DNA of 64,000 nucleotides from Massilia sp. Leaf139. GTDB lineage: Bacteria > Pseudomonadota > Gammaproteobacteria > Burkholderiales > Burkholderiaceae_D. The notes below the pieces were generated by a model. That model saw only the letters and a program-made list of their open reading frames with translations. It had not been told where the DNA came from and made no database searches. The DNA lies in assembly GCF_001424165.1 (NCBI RefSeq), contig NZ_LMOJ01000012.1, positions 62,863-126,862 on the forward strand, written 5' to 3'. How positions within the stretch are numbered: the stretch's first letter is position 1; each line of letters opens with the position of its first letter. A program made the translations under genes and the position numbers. This document shows positions 1 through 8,474 of this stretch, one piece after another.

Positions 1-1437
1 AACGCGGGCATCTCGCATTCGCTGGGCCGGGCGCGCAGCATCTTCGACGCGGGCTATGTCATCGACCAGCGCATCATCGACGGGGTCGGCGCCGGCATCC
101 TCAATCCCTTCGGGCCGCAGAGCCCGGAAGGCGCCGCCTACCTGCAGAACTCGCTCCTGCTGGGCGAATACCTGCACGCGCGCATCAACAGCAGCGCGGT
201 CGACGCGCGCGCCAGCCGCGAGTTGATGACCCTGCCGGCCGGCCCGCTCGGCTTCGCCATCGGCGCCGAGTTCCGGCGCGACCGCGCCAAGTATTTCGTC
301 AACCGCGCCCTGGCCTCGCAGGCCTCGAGCTCGGGGTCGGCCGATGCCCAGGACCAGTCGGGCCAGCGCAGCATCGGCGCCATCTTCAGCGAGCTCAACG
401 TGCCGGTGATCAAGGATCTGGAACTGAACTTCGCGGCGCGCTACGACCACTACAGCGACGTCGGCGGCAGCTTCAATCCGAAGGTGTCGCTGCGCTACCA
501 GCCGGTGCGCCAGCTCCTGGTGCGCGGCTCCTTCAACAAGGGCTTCCGCGCGCCGACGCTGTTCGACCTGTTCGGCCCGCAGACGACGACCAACAGTTCT
601 GACACCTACAACGACCCGCTGCTGTGCCCGAACGGCACGCCGATCCCCGGCGCCAATCCGAACATCGTCTGCGACCAGCAGCAGAACGTGCGCGGCGGCG
701 GCAATCCGAACCTGCAGCCCGAGCGCTCGCGCACCTGGAGCGCCGGCCTGGTGTTCGAGCCCCTGCCCTCGCTGACGGTGTCGGCCGACTACTGGAACAT
801 CCGCCTGAAAGACCAGATCAGCGCCCTGGCCGAGCAGACCATCTTCGCCGACTTCGCCAAGTACCGCGACCTGTTCGTGTACGACGCGTCCGGCACGCGC
901 CTGAACTACGTGCTCGACATCACCAGCAACCTGGGCGAGGTGCGTACCCGCGGCCTCGACCTGTCGGTGCTGTACCGGCTGCCGCGCAATCCCTTCGGCA
1001 ACCTCAGCCTCTCGATCGACGGCACCTATGTCAACAAGTACGACTACCAGAACGAGCGCGGCGGCTCCTTCACCGAAAACGCCGGCCGCTATGCCGACGC
1101 CACGCCGGTCTTCCGCTGGCGCCACAACCTGCTGCTGCCCCTGGTGCGCGGCGACTACACCTTCAACCTCTCGAACCGCTACATGTCGCACTACGTCGAC
1201 CAGAACACGGCCGTCGCACCCGAGTTCGCCAACAACGTGGGGCATTACTCGACCTGGTCGCTGTCGACGACCTTCACCGGCAACAAGATGTTCGAACTGA
1301 CGGCCGGCATCAAGAACCTGTTCGACGAGGAGCCGCCGTTCACGAACCAGATCACCAACTTCCAGCTGGGCTACGATCCGCGCTACACGGATCCGCTCGG
1401 CAGGACGGTGTATGCGCGCTTGACCTACAAGTTCTAG
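1..1437 (+). CDS. TonB-dependent receptor, C-terminal part (5' end outside window)
   Basis: The reading frame is open from the first base to a TAG at 1435-1437, so the window enters the gene in its barrel region and 478 codons are visible. Outer-membrane TonB-dependent receptors import siderophores, vitamins, glycans or peptides using energy from TonB-ExbBD. Seen here are alternating beta-strand segments, the conserved block 'RGSFNKGFRAPTLFDL', the 'NPNLQPERSRTWSAGLVFEP' block and a terminal strand ending in an aromatic residue (ARLTYKF), typical for BAM-dependent barrels. A Cys pair lies in an extracellular loop (LLCPNG ... IVCDQQ). The plug and signal peptide are missing, so the substrate cannot be judged. 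A second TAG-like triplet follows directly and starts the repeat element downstream. Confidence 0.93.
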   Translation, partial: NAGISHSLGRARSIFDAGYVIDQRIIDGVGAGILNPFGPQSPEGAAYLQNSLLLGEYLHARINSSAVDARASRELMTLPAGPLGFAIGAEFRRDRAKYFVNRALASQASSSGSADAQDQSGQRSIGAIFSELNVPVIKDLELNFAARYDHYSDVGGSFNPKVSLRYQPVRQLLVRGSFNKGFRAPTLFDLFGPQTTTNSSDTYNDPLLCPNGTPIPGANPNIVCDQQQNVRGGGNPNLQPERSRTWSAGLVFEPLPSLTVSADYWNIRLKDQISALAEQTIFADFAKYRDLFVYDASGTRLNYVLDITSNLGEVRTRGLDLSVLYRLPRNPFGNLSLSIDGTYVNKYDYQNERGGSFTENAGRYADATPVFRWRHNLLLPLVRGDYTFNLSNRYMSHYVDQNTAVAPEFANNVGHYSTWSLSTTFTGNKMFELTAGIKNLFDEEPPFTNQITNFQLGYDPRYTDPLGRTVYARLTYKF

Positions 1438-1552
1438 TAGGGGTGGGCGATGACAATGGCATCGCCCACGGTTTCACCGGGCGCCCCGTGCCCACCATAA
1501 CGATGCGCTAACGCGGTGCATGCTTCTGGTGGGCACGGGGCGCCCACCCTAC
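1437..1552. repeat. Intergenic palindromic repeat, GTAGGGG-bounded, at a convergent gene junction
   Basis: The element starts in the receptor stop codon with GTAGGGGTGGGCG and ends with CGCCCACCCTAC. Inside are two inverted repeats: a 10-bp stem at 1443-1452/1460-1469 with a 7-nt loop, and a perfect 19-bp pair at 1479-1497/1527-1545. No T-tract follows, so it is not a standard intrinsic terminator. Similar GTAGGGTGG/CCACCCTAC-bounded hairpins occur at 41253-41285, 46759-46930 and 55733-55757, also at gene 3' ends. Confidence 0.7.
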
Positions 1553-1580
1553 CGAGCTCATCCGTTCGCGATACGTCGTC

Positions 1581-1613
1581 AAAAAAAATTGCCCGGCAAG
1601 CCGGGCAATTTTT
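1581..1613 (-). terminator. Intrinsic terminator for tldD (bidirectional shape)
   Basis: A stem of AATTGCCCGG and CCGGGCAATT around a 4-nt loop is flanked by an A-tract on the left and T's on the right. Read leftward it ends in a run of T's about 20 bp after the tldD stop. It could also stop rightward transcripts from the receptor. Confidence 0.85.
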
Positions 1614-1630
1614 CATCGCGCTGGCAGACC

Positions 1631-3091
1631 TTATGCGGTACCGCCCACGGTCACGCCATCGATCCGCAGCGTCGGCTGTCCCACGCCGACCGGCACGCTC
1701 TGCCCTTCCTTGCCGCACACGCCCACGCCAGAGTCGAGCGCCATGTCGTTGCCGATCATCGAGATGCGGTTCATGACTTCCGGGCCGTTGCCGATCAGGG
1801 TCGCGCCCTTCACCGGGTAGGTGATCTTGCCGTCTTCGATCATGTAGGCTTCGCTGGCCGAGAACACGAACTTGCCGTTCGTGATGTCGACCTGGCCACC
1901 GCCGAAGTTCACCGCGTACAGTCCGTTCTTGACCGAGGCCAGGATCTCCGCCGGATCCTTGTCGCCGGCCAGCATGTAGGTGTTGGTCATGCGCGGCATC
2001 GGCAGGTGGGCGAAGGATTCGCGGCGCGCGTTGCCGGTGATCGGCATCTTCATCAGGCGCGCGTTCATCGTGTCCTGGATATAGCCTTTCAGGATGCCGT
2101 CCTCGATCAGGGTCGTGCACTGGGTCGGATTGCCCTCGTCGTCCATGTTGAGCGAACCGCGGCGATCCTGCAGCGTGCCGTCGTCGACCACGGTCACGCC
2201 CTTGGCGGCGACGCGCTGGCCGATCATGCCGGCATAGGACGAGGAACCCTTGCGGTTGAAGTCGCCTTCAAGGCCGTGGCCGACCGCCTCGTGCAGCAGC
2301 ACGCCGGGCCAGCCAGGGCCGAGCACGATGGTCATCGGGCCGGCCGGGGCCGGACGCGCGTCGAGGTTCACCAGCGCCGATTTCACCGCTTCGTCGGCGT
2401 AGCGCTCGAGGATCTCGTCGTCGAAATATCCATAGTCGAAACGTCCGCCGCCGCCCGAGGAGCCGGTCTCGCGGCGGCCGTTCTGTTCGGCGATGACGGT
2501 GACCGACACGCGCACCAGCGGGCGGATGTCGGCGGCCAGCACGCCGTCGCTGCGCACCACCAGCACCACGTCGTATTCGCCGGCCAGGCCCGCCATCACC
2601 TGCACCACGCGCGGATCCTTGGCGCGTGCTATCTTTTCGACGCGTTCAAGCAGGCGCACCTTGGCGGTGGCATCCAAGGAGGCGAGCGGGTCGCGCGGCA
2701 GGTAGAGCGAACGGCCGCCGGTCGGCGTCGTGCTGCGCGCCACTTTCACACGGCCGGCGCCGGCGCGCGCGATGGTGCGCGTGGCCGCCGCCGCATCCAG
2801 CAGGGCGATTTCGGAAATCTCGTCGGAATAGGCAAAGGCCGTCTTCTCGCCCGAGATAGCGCGCACGCCCACGCCCTGGTCGATCGAGAAGCTGCCGGTC
2901 TTGACGATGCCTTCTTCCAGGCTCCAGCCCTCGCTTTTGGTGAACTGGAAATACAGGTCGGCGTAGTCGACCTTGTGGGTGAACATCGTGCCCAGCGTGG
3001 TCAGCAACTTGCCTTCGTCGAGGCCAAACGGCGTCAGCAGCACATCGCGCGCGACAGCCAGGGAGGAGAGGTTCGGTTCGAATGGGGTCAT
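1631..3091 (-). CDS. tldD: Metalloprotease TldD
   Basis: This 486-residue protein has the length and motifs of TldD (481 in E. coli). TldD acts with TldE/PmbA as a cytoplasmic zinc protease that degrades unfolded peptides and matures microcins and CcdA-type substrates. The metal site HEAVGH is at residues 267-272, inside the conserved '[20 protein letters not shown]'. The N-terminal '[10 protein letters not shown]' block and the C-terminal '[20 protein letters not shown]' block are also conserved. The start at 3091 (MTPFEPNL) matches family length; a longer in-frame extension to 3238 has no family support. It is the last gene of the leftward yhdP-nitrilase-tldD block, as in many Burkholderiales. 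Its TldE/PmbA partner is not in this window. Confidence 0.97.
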   Translation of the reverse strand: MTPFEPNLSSLAVARDVLLTPFGLDEGKLLTTLGTMFTHKVDYADLYFQFTKSEGWSLEEGIVKTGSFSIDQGVGVRAISGEKTAFAYSDEISEIALLDAAAATRTIARAGAGRVKVARSTTPTGGRSLYLPRDPLASLDATAKVRLLERVEKIARAKDPRVVQVMAGLAGEYDVVLVVRSDGVLAADIRPLVRVSVTVIAEQNGRRETGSSGGGGRFDYGYFDDEILERYADEAVKSALVNLDARPAPAGPMTIVLGPGWPGVLLHEAVGHGLEGDFNRKGSSSYAGMIGQRVAAKGVTVVDDGTLQDRRGSLNMDDEGNPTQCTTLIEDGILKGYIQDTMNARLMKMPITGNARRESFAHLPMPRMTNTYMLAGDKDPAEILASVKNGLYAVNFGGGQVDITNGKFVFSASEAYMIEDGKITYPVKGATLIGNGPEVMNRISMIGNDMALDSGVGVCGKEGQSVPVGVGQPTLRIDGVTVGGTA

Positions 3092-3216
3092 TTTGCGTTC
3101 GTGTCTCGGTTGGATGGGGCATTGTGCCATATCCGACAGGATCGTACCGATGCGGACGCGGGTGTTGGCGACGCGGTGTTGGGTACGTGGAAACGTCGGC
3201 GCCACGCATTGGCCGG

Positions 3217-3285
3217 TTGAACGCGTGGGCGGCAGCAATGGTGCGGCGATTCACGCATCACCGGCATAGCCGCCCACGCGTTCAA
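3217..3285. repeat. 17-bp inverted repeat module (TTGAACGCGTGGGCGGC)
   Basis: Perfect 17-bp arms at 3217-3233 and 3269-3285 are separated by 35 bp, between the nitrilase stop and the tldD start. The same 17-mer recurs as an inverted pair in the opposite arrangement at 46810-46826/46863-46879. Together these show a dispersed repeat family rather than a chance hairpin. Confidence 0.75.
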
Positions 3286-3307
3286 GCAGCCGCGGAAACC
3301 CGCGTAG

Positions 3308-4111
3308 TTACATCTTCCGATGCTTCAAGGCCGGCAAACTCTCGCGCACCGAAGCCAGGAAGGCCGGATCGAGTTCGCCCGACACCACGCCCTCCCCTTC
3401 GCGCAGCACGTCCTTCACCTCGCCCCAGGGATCGACCAGCATGCTGTGTCCGAAGGTGCGGCGGCCGTTGGCGTGGGTGCCGCCCTGGGCCGAGGCCAGC
3501 ACGTAGCACTGGTTCTCGATCGCCCTTGCCCTGATCAGCACTTCCCAATGCGCGCTGCCGGTGGTGTGGGTAAAGGCGGCCGGCACCACGATCAGGGCGC
3601 ACTCGCCCATGGCGCGGTAGAGCTCGGGGAAGCGCAGGTCGTAGCAGACCGACAGGCCGACACGCCCGAACGGCGCCTCGAAGCTGCCCACGGCCTCGCC
3701 GGGCACGATGGTGCGCGCCTCGTCGTAGGATTCGCTGCCCTTGTTGAAGCCGAACAGGTGGATCTTGTCGTAACGGCCGACGGAGGCGCCCTGCGGGTCG
3801 TAGACCAGGGTGGTGTTGAGCACCTTGCCCGATTCCGGGGAGACGAGGGGCAAGGTGCCGCCGATCAGCCAGATGCCGTGTTCGCGCGCGAGCTGCGCCA
3901 TGCAGTCCTGGATCGGGCCGCTGCCCTCGGGTTCGGCATGGCGCACCTTGTCGCCGTCGCTCATGCCCATGATCGGCCAGTATTCGGGCAAGGTGACCAG
4001 GGTGGCGCCGGTGGCGGCGGCTTGCGCCACCAGGCGGCGCGCGGTGGCGAGGTTCTGGTCGACGTCGGGGGTGGACACCATCTGGACTGCGGCAACGCGG
4101 GTCATCGTCAT
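3308..4111 (-). CDS. Carbon-nitrogen hydrolase (Nit/omega-amidase-like)
   Basis: The 267-residue protein carries the full nitrilase-superfamily Glu-Lys-Cys triad: E43 in LPEYW, K116 in YDKIHLF and C156 in VCYDLRFPELYR. The family hydrolyses amides or nitriles; the closest characterised group is Nit1/Nit2 and YafV-type enzymes, which repair deaminated glutathione or act as omega-amidases. The spacing 'FGFNKGSESYDEA' favours the Nit1/deaminated-glutathione amidase branch, but this is inference from motif likeness. The ATG at 4111 overlaps the TGA of yhdP (ATGA), so the two are translationally coupled. A second Met codon two residues on (4105) is an alternative start. Confidence 0.93.
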   Translation of the reverse strand: MTMTRVAAVQMVSTPDVDQNLATARRLVAQAAATGATLVTLPEYWPIMGMSDGDKVRHAEPEGSGPIQDCMAQLAREHGIWLIGGTLPLVSPESGKVLNTTLVYDPQGASVGRYDKIHLFGFNKGSESYDEARTIVPGEAVGSFEAPFGRVGLSVCYDLRFPELYRAMGECALIVVPAAFTHTTGSAHWEVLIRARAIENQCYVLASAQGGTHANGRRTFGHSMLVDPWGEVKDVLREGEGVVSGELDPAFLASVRESLPALKHRKM

Positions 4112-7100
4112 TCCTTTGCTTTGGCGGCCGCGGCGGGCGGCGGGTTGTCGAGTTTGATAATGGTAGGCGATTTCCAGGGGCCGGTTACACGCATCTGGTA
4201 AGTCAGCGCCTTCATCACCGGCGCGCGGATGAACAGTTGCGCCAGGTAGGAACCCAGGCCGACCACAGGGTTGACCGCCAGCGCATACACCAGCGGGCCA
4301 GTGCCGAGATTAAATTCCGGAATCACGACCACGCGCAGGTCGGTCGACTCGTTGGCGATGTCGGCCGTGCCTTCCATCAGGATCGTGGCGGCCACACCGT
4401 GCATTTTGAGGTTCTCGGTTTTCACCACGCCGCGCGTGATCATGGCGTTGGCGCTGATGCCGTCGAAAGCCAGGCCTTCCGAGAAGATGTCGTGGAAGTC
4501 GAGCTTCAGGAGGCGCGGCAGCGCCTGCAGGCTGAGTACGCCGAGCAGCTTGGCCGCACCCGGATCCTGCTTCAGGAACTGGCCGCCGCCCACGTTCAGC
4601 TCGATCTGGCCCGACAGGCTCGGAATGTCGAGCGCATATGGCAGGCCGCTCCAGGAAATGTCACCCGAGAGCTTGCCCTTGCCGCGGCGCAGGGTCTCCG
4701 GGAAGCCCAGGCGGTCGAGCAGGCGGCCGGCATCGAGGATGTCGAGCGTGAAGTTCATGCCGGTATTGCTCTTGCCGTCCTTGGTCAGCCAGCGCCCGGT
4801 CGCCTTGAGCTGGCCGTCCGGATTGGTCAGCGACAGCCGGTCGATGCGCCACTCCTTGCCGGCCAGCGCCTGCACGTTGCTCGCCTGCAGATCGAGGCGG
4901 CCGAACTGCTTGTTGAAGAGTTCGAAGCGCTCGGCGACGATGTCGAGCGCGGGAATCGAAGCGCTGGCGCCGCGGTTCGATTCCAGCAGCTCCTTCACCT
5001 CGGCCGCCTGCGATTCCGGAATCACGAGCGAAGCCAGGCGCGCCGTCACCTTGCCCACGCCCGGGCCCTGCCCTTCGCTCCAGGTGAGGTAGCCGGAGGC
5101 CTGGCGCGAATGGATGTTGGCCTGCCAGGCGGCGCCGCGGTGCGAGGCGCCGACGACGACGTCGGCCATGCGCCGTTCGCCGACGAACAGTTCCGAGGCG
5201 CGCGCGGCGATCGTGGTCGGCATGACGTACTGGGCGAAATTCGGGCCGGCAGCGCCGCCGGCACTGCCGGCGCCACCCTCGCCGGCGATCGCGCGCGCCG
5301 TGGCCAGCCAGGCGTCGACATTGAGCGACTTCATGTCGACGTTGATCATCATGCCCTCGTCGGGCTCGGGCGCCGGCAGGTTGACGCCGATACCGCCGCG
5401 CTCGACCGTCCAGGGTCCGCGTGGGGCATGGCTGCGCACGTAGCGCGCGGCCACTGCATTGCCCAGCGCCAGGCGCAGTTCGTCGCGCCCGCTGCCGTCG
5501 GCCGCCGTCGGCGCGCCATTCAGGACGAAGCGCAGCGGCAGCGCGTCAGGCTCCGGCTTGTTCAGCGGCGCCGGCAATTCCATGCCGAGGCCGGCCAGGT
5601 TCGAGTCGATCGCGATATTGAGCTGATGGTCGCGCACCGTGATCGCGCCGGCGTACCGGGTGCTGCCCGACAGGCGGGTGGCCAGGCGCGCGATCGCCGG
5701 GGTTTGCGTGCTGCGGCGCATGCCTTCGGCCGACAGGGTGCCGGCCAGGCGGATCGCGATCGCATTGTCGCGCTGGGTGCCGCCCGAGAGCGCCACCGGC
5801 CCGCCGAGGAAGTTGGCGCCGATGCCGTTCAGGTTTACGCCATGCTCGGTGAATTCGACCTTGCCATTGGCGGCCTGCAGCGGCGGCAGATCTGGGAACA
5901 GCTGCACGTCGTTGTCCTGCAATTGCAGCGCGCCCTGCACTTTCGTCTCGTGCAGATTCGCCAGCGGCATCTGCAGCTTCAGGCCGAGGCGCGCGTTCCC
6001 CGTGCCCCGGGTGGTTTCGGTGAAGTTGCCGATCCAGCCCAGCACCGGGCTGGCCGCGACATAGCGCAGGAAGTCCTGCAGGGCGCCGGCGGCGCTGCCG
6101 TCGATATCGAGCAGCATCTCGTGCGAACCGAGGTTCGGGATGACGGCCCGCACATTGGTCAGGTTCAAGCCCAGCGTGCGCAACGTCTCGCCGTGGATTT
6201 CCATGCGCGCGCGGTCGAACACGATGCTGCCGTTGATGCTTTCCGCCAGCGGCCATTGCACCTTGTTGTCCGGCAGGCGGTGGCCCGGCGCGTATTCGAG
6301 CACGGCGTTGGCCAGGCGCCCGGCGACGCGGAACTCGCCGCGCGCGCGCTGGGCCGCGTTGTCGGCGCGGAAGGGGAAATCGGCCAGGTCGCCGCGCAGG
6401 CGCAGGCGCACGTCGTTCAGCATGCCGCCCTGTAGCGCCGTGCTCAGCCAGCCGCGCAGGCCCTCGGGCGTGGCCAGCGGCAGGAAGCGGCCCACCTGGG
6501 CGATCTGGAAGCCATCCAGGCTGCCTTCGATGTCGGCCACGCCGGGCCCGTGATTCGGGCCGAGCGGCAGCAGGTGGCGGCCCGACAGGCTGCCGCGCAG
6601 GCCGCCCTGGGCGAATTCGAGCTTGTCCACTTCGACCAGCAGTTGTTCCTGCGCCTGGTAAGTCCAGCGCGCGCCCAGCGCCAGCCGGTCGAGCGGCATC
6701 GAGGGCTCGGCGAACCAGGCCGGCATGCGCAGCGCCAGCGCGTTCGAGTCGATGGTGATGCTGCCGCCCTTCTCGGTGGCGTCGATGCTGCCCGACAGGT
6801 TCTCGAAACCCGGCAGGGCCGGCATCGCCGCCTGCGCGGGCACGCCGGGCCCGCCGGCCAGGGCCGCGCGCGCCGCCTGCGGCTGCAGGGTAAGGCCGGC
6901 GACCTGGCCCTTGACACGGTAGCCGGCCAGGTTCGGGTATTGGCCATCCCAGGAAGCGGAGAAATCGAGCAGGCGCCCGCGCGGCGCGAAGTCGGCCAGC
7001 GCACGCCGCTGGAAATCGGACAGAGGGAGCTGCGCGGCCAGTTCGGCCAGGGCCGCCAGGTCGACCTGGCGCGCCTGGATGGCCACCCGCTGCGGCTGGC

Positions 7101-8268
7101 CGGCGCGCGCCGGCGTGAAGGTTTCGACCAGCGTGGCCGGCGGCAGCGCGCGGCCATCGCTGGTCGTCACCCGGAAATTGTCGAGGCTGACCGTGTGGCC
7201 GTTGGCGCCGAAGGTCGGCTTGCCGTCCTTGCGCCCCGGCAGCAGGGTTTCGCGCGCCGACAGGCGGCCGGCCACGCTGCCCAGGCGCAGTTCCGGCAAG
7301 TCGTGTTTGACGCGCGCGGCCACGCCGGACAAGGCCAGGTCGGCGGTGAAGCCGGCCAGGCGCGCCTGGTCGAGCGTCATCCAGGCGCGCAGCGACCCGC
7401 GTCCCTGGGTCAGAGAAAACGGATAGTCGAGGTAGCGGCGCCAGGCGGCGAGATCGGCTTCGCGCAGGTTGGCATAGAGTTCTCCGCGCCAAAGGGCGAT
7501 GTCGGAGGCGCGGCCGCCGAAGCGCGGATGGGTGAAATGGGCGCGCACGTCGAGCGGCTGGGCCAGTTCGGCAGGCGGCGTGGCGGTCAGTGCCAGGCGG
7601 TGCGTCGTCCAGTGGTTTTGCAGCACCAAGCCGACCTTGCCCAGCGACAGCGTCGGCGCGCCGCGCTGCGCATCGGTCCAGTCGATGCGGCCTTCGCGGA
7701 TCAGGATCTCGCGCTGGCGGAACACCCAGTCGCCGCCCGGGCCGCCCTTGTCCTGGTCGTTCGGGTCGATGCGCATGCCGGCCGCCTGGATCACACCGTC
7801 CGCGCCGCGGCGCACGTCGAGCTGCGGCCGGATCAGTTCGAGCGACTCGAAGCGCGGCTCGGCGGCGAACAGGCTCCACCAGGAAAACGTGGCCGACACC
7901 GAGGGCAGCGCCAGTACCTGGCGCCCCGCCTTGTCGGTCAGGGTGACGTCGCCCAGGAACAGGGCCGGATGCAGGCCGCTCCAGGTGGCGTAGATGCGGG
8001 CAATGGCGACCTGGTTGCCGAGCGCATGGCTGGCGGCGCGCTCGATGTCGTCCTTGTACAGGTCGATGTTCGGGAGGATGGCGTAGCGCAGCGCCAGGAA
8101 CAGGATGCCGAGCCCGAAATACACGAGCAACGCCAGCTTGACGGCGAAACCGAGCAGGTGATGCGAGGCCAGGTTGGCATAGCGGTAGGCGGCACGCATC
8201 CGCCGCCAGCGCTCGGCCAGCGGCACGGGCGCCGCCGGTGGCGCCTGTGGTTCCGGATTGTGCATCAA
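4108..8268 (-). CDS. yhdP: YhdP-family AsmA-like envelope protein
   Basis: This is a 1386-residue protein, slightly longer than E. coli YhdP (1266). It has one N-terminal membrane helix (about residues 40-65, HHLLGFAVKLALLVYFGLGI) followed by a very long periplasmic beta-rich body. YhdP with TamB and YdbH bridges inner and outer membrane and carries phospholipid outward. Sequence support includes the early 'YATWSGLHPALFLGDVTL' segment, repeated AsmA-like strands, and the C-terminal region 'LLSLQALPRLLKLDFHDIF' ending in 'VTGPWKSPTIIKLD', typical of the family. It heads a leftward operon with the nitrilase and tldD, and is divergent from glnE. The start at 8268 (MMHNPEP) leaves about 30 cytoplasmic residues before the helix. 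Confidence 0.95.
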   Translation of the reverse strand: MMHNPEPQAPPAAPVPLAERWRRMRAAYRYANLASHHLLGFAVKLALLVYFGLGILFLALRYAILPNIDLYKDDIERAASHALGNQVAIARIYATWSGLHPALFLGDVTLTDKAGRQVLALPSVSATFSWWSLFAAEPRFESLELIRPQLDVRRGADGVIQAAGMRIDPNDQDKGGPGGDWVFRQREILIREGRIDWTDAQRGAPTLSLGKVGLVLQNHWTTHRLALTATPPAELAQPLDVRAHFTHPRFGGRASDIALWRGELYANLREADLAAWRRYLDYPFSLTQGRGSLRAWMTLDQARLAGFTADLALSGVAARVKHDLPELRLGSVAGRLSARETLLPGRKDGKPTFGANGHTVSLDNFRVTTSDGRALPPATLVETFTPARAGQPQRVAIQARQVDLAALAELAAQLPLSDFQRRALADFAPRGRLLDFSASWDGQYPNLAGYRVKGQVAGLTLQPQAARAALAGGPGVPAQAAMPALPGFENLSGSIDATEKGGSITIDSNALALRMPAWFAEPSMPLDRLALGARWTYQAQEQLLVEVDKLEFAQGGLRGSLSGRHLLPLGPNHGPGVADIEGSLDGFQIAQVGRFLPLATPEGLRGWLSTALQGGMLNDVRLRLRGDLADFPFRADNAAQRARGEFRVAGRLANAVLEYAPGHRLPDNKVQWPLAESINGSIVFDRARMEIHGETLRTLGLNLTNVRAVIPNLGSHEMLLDIDGSAAGALQDFLRYVAASPVLGWIGNFTETTRGTGNARLGLKLQMPLANLHETKVQGALQLQDNDVQLFPDLPPLQAANGKVEFTEHGVNLNGIGANFLGGPVALSGGTQRDNAIAIRLAGTLSAEGMRRSTQTPAIARLATRLSGSTRYAGAITVRDHQLNIAIDSNLAGLGMELPAPLNKPEPDALPLRFVLNGAPTAADGSGRDELRLALGNAVAARYVRSHAPRGPWTVERGGIGVNLPAPEPDEGMMINVDMKSLNVDAWLATARAIAGEGGAGSAGGAAGPNFAQYVMPTTIAARASELFVGERRMADVVVGASHRGAAWQANIHSRQASGYLTWSEGQGPGVGKVTARLASLVIPESQAAEVKELLESNRGASASIPALDIVAERFELFNKQFGRLDLQASNVQALAGKEWRIDRLSLTNPDGQLKATGRWLTKDGKSNTGMNFTLDILDAGRLLDRLGFPETLRRGKGKLSGDISWSGLPYALDIPSLSGQIELNVGGGQFLKQDPGAAKLLGVLSLQALPRLLKLDFHDIFSEGLAFDGISANAMITRGVVKTENLKMHGVAATILMEGTADIANESTDLRVVVIPEFNLGTGPLVYALAVNPVVGLGSYLAQLFIRAPVMKALTYQMRVTGPWKSPTIIKLDNPPPAAAAKAKE

Positions 8269-8314
8269 GGTGCTAATAAAAAAGGCTCGCCGTCGTTAAT
8301 TGATTCTTGAATAT

Positions 8315-8355
8315 GAGCACCTGACAAAACAGCCAGGCTGTTTTGTCAGGTGCTC
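8315..8355. repeat. 41-bp perfect palindrome between yhdP and glnE
   Basis: The two 20-bp arms (8315-8334 and 8336-8355) are exact reverse complements around a single central base. The element lies in the 206-bp divergent gap, about 50 bp before yhdP and 120 bp before glnE. There is no T-tract long enough for a terminator. It could act as a cruciform or an operator, or be a remnant of a repeat family. No second copy was noticed in the window. Confidence 0.75.
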
Positions 8356-8474
8356 GAAGTGCGCATGCTAGGATTGCGGCGTCTCCCTTACATCGTGCCG
8401 ACCGGGCAACACGGCGGGCAATTCTACCGCATGCTGCTCGTAGGAACGCTTTTACACCCGTGCCGAACCACCCG

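Noticed and set aside
4237..6435. Long rightward ORFs over yhdP
   Set aside because: No recognisable domains and opposite to a gene with family-wide conservation, so treated as shadow frames.
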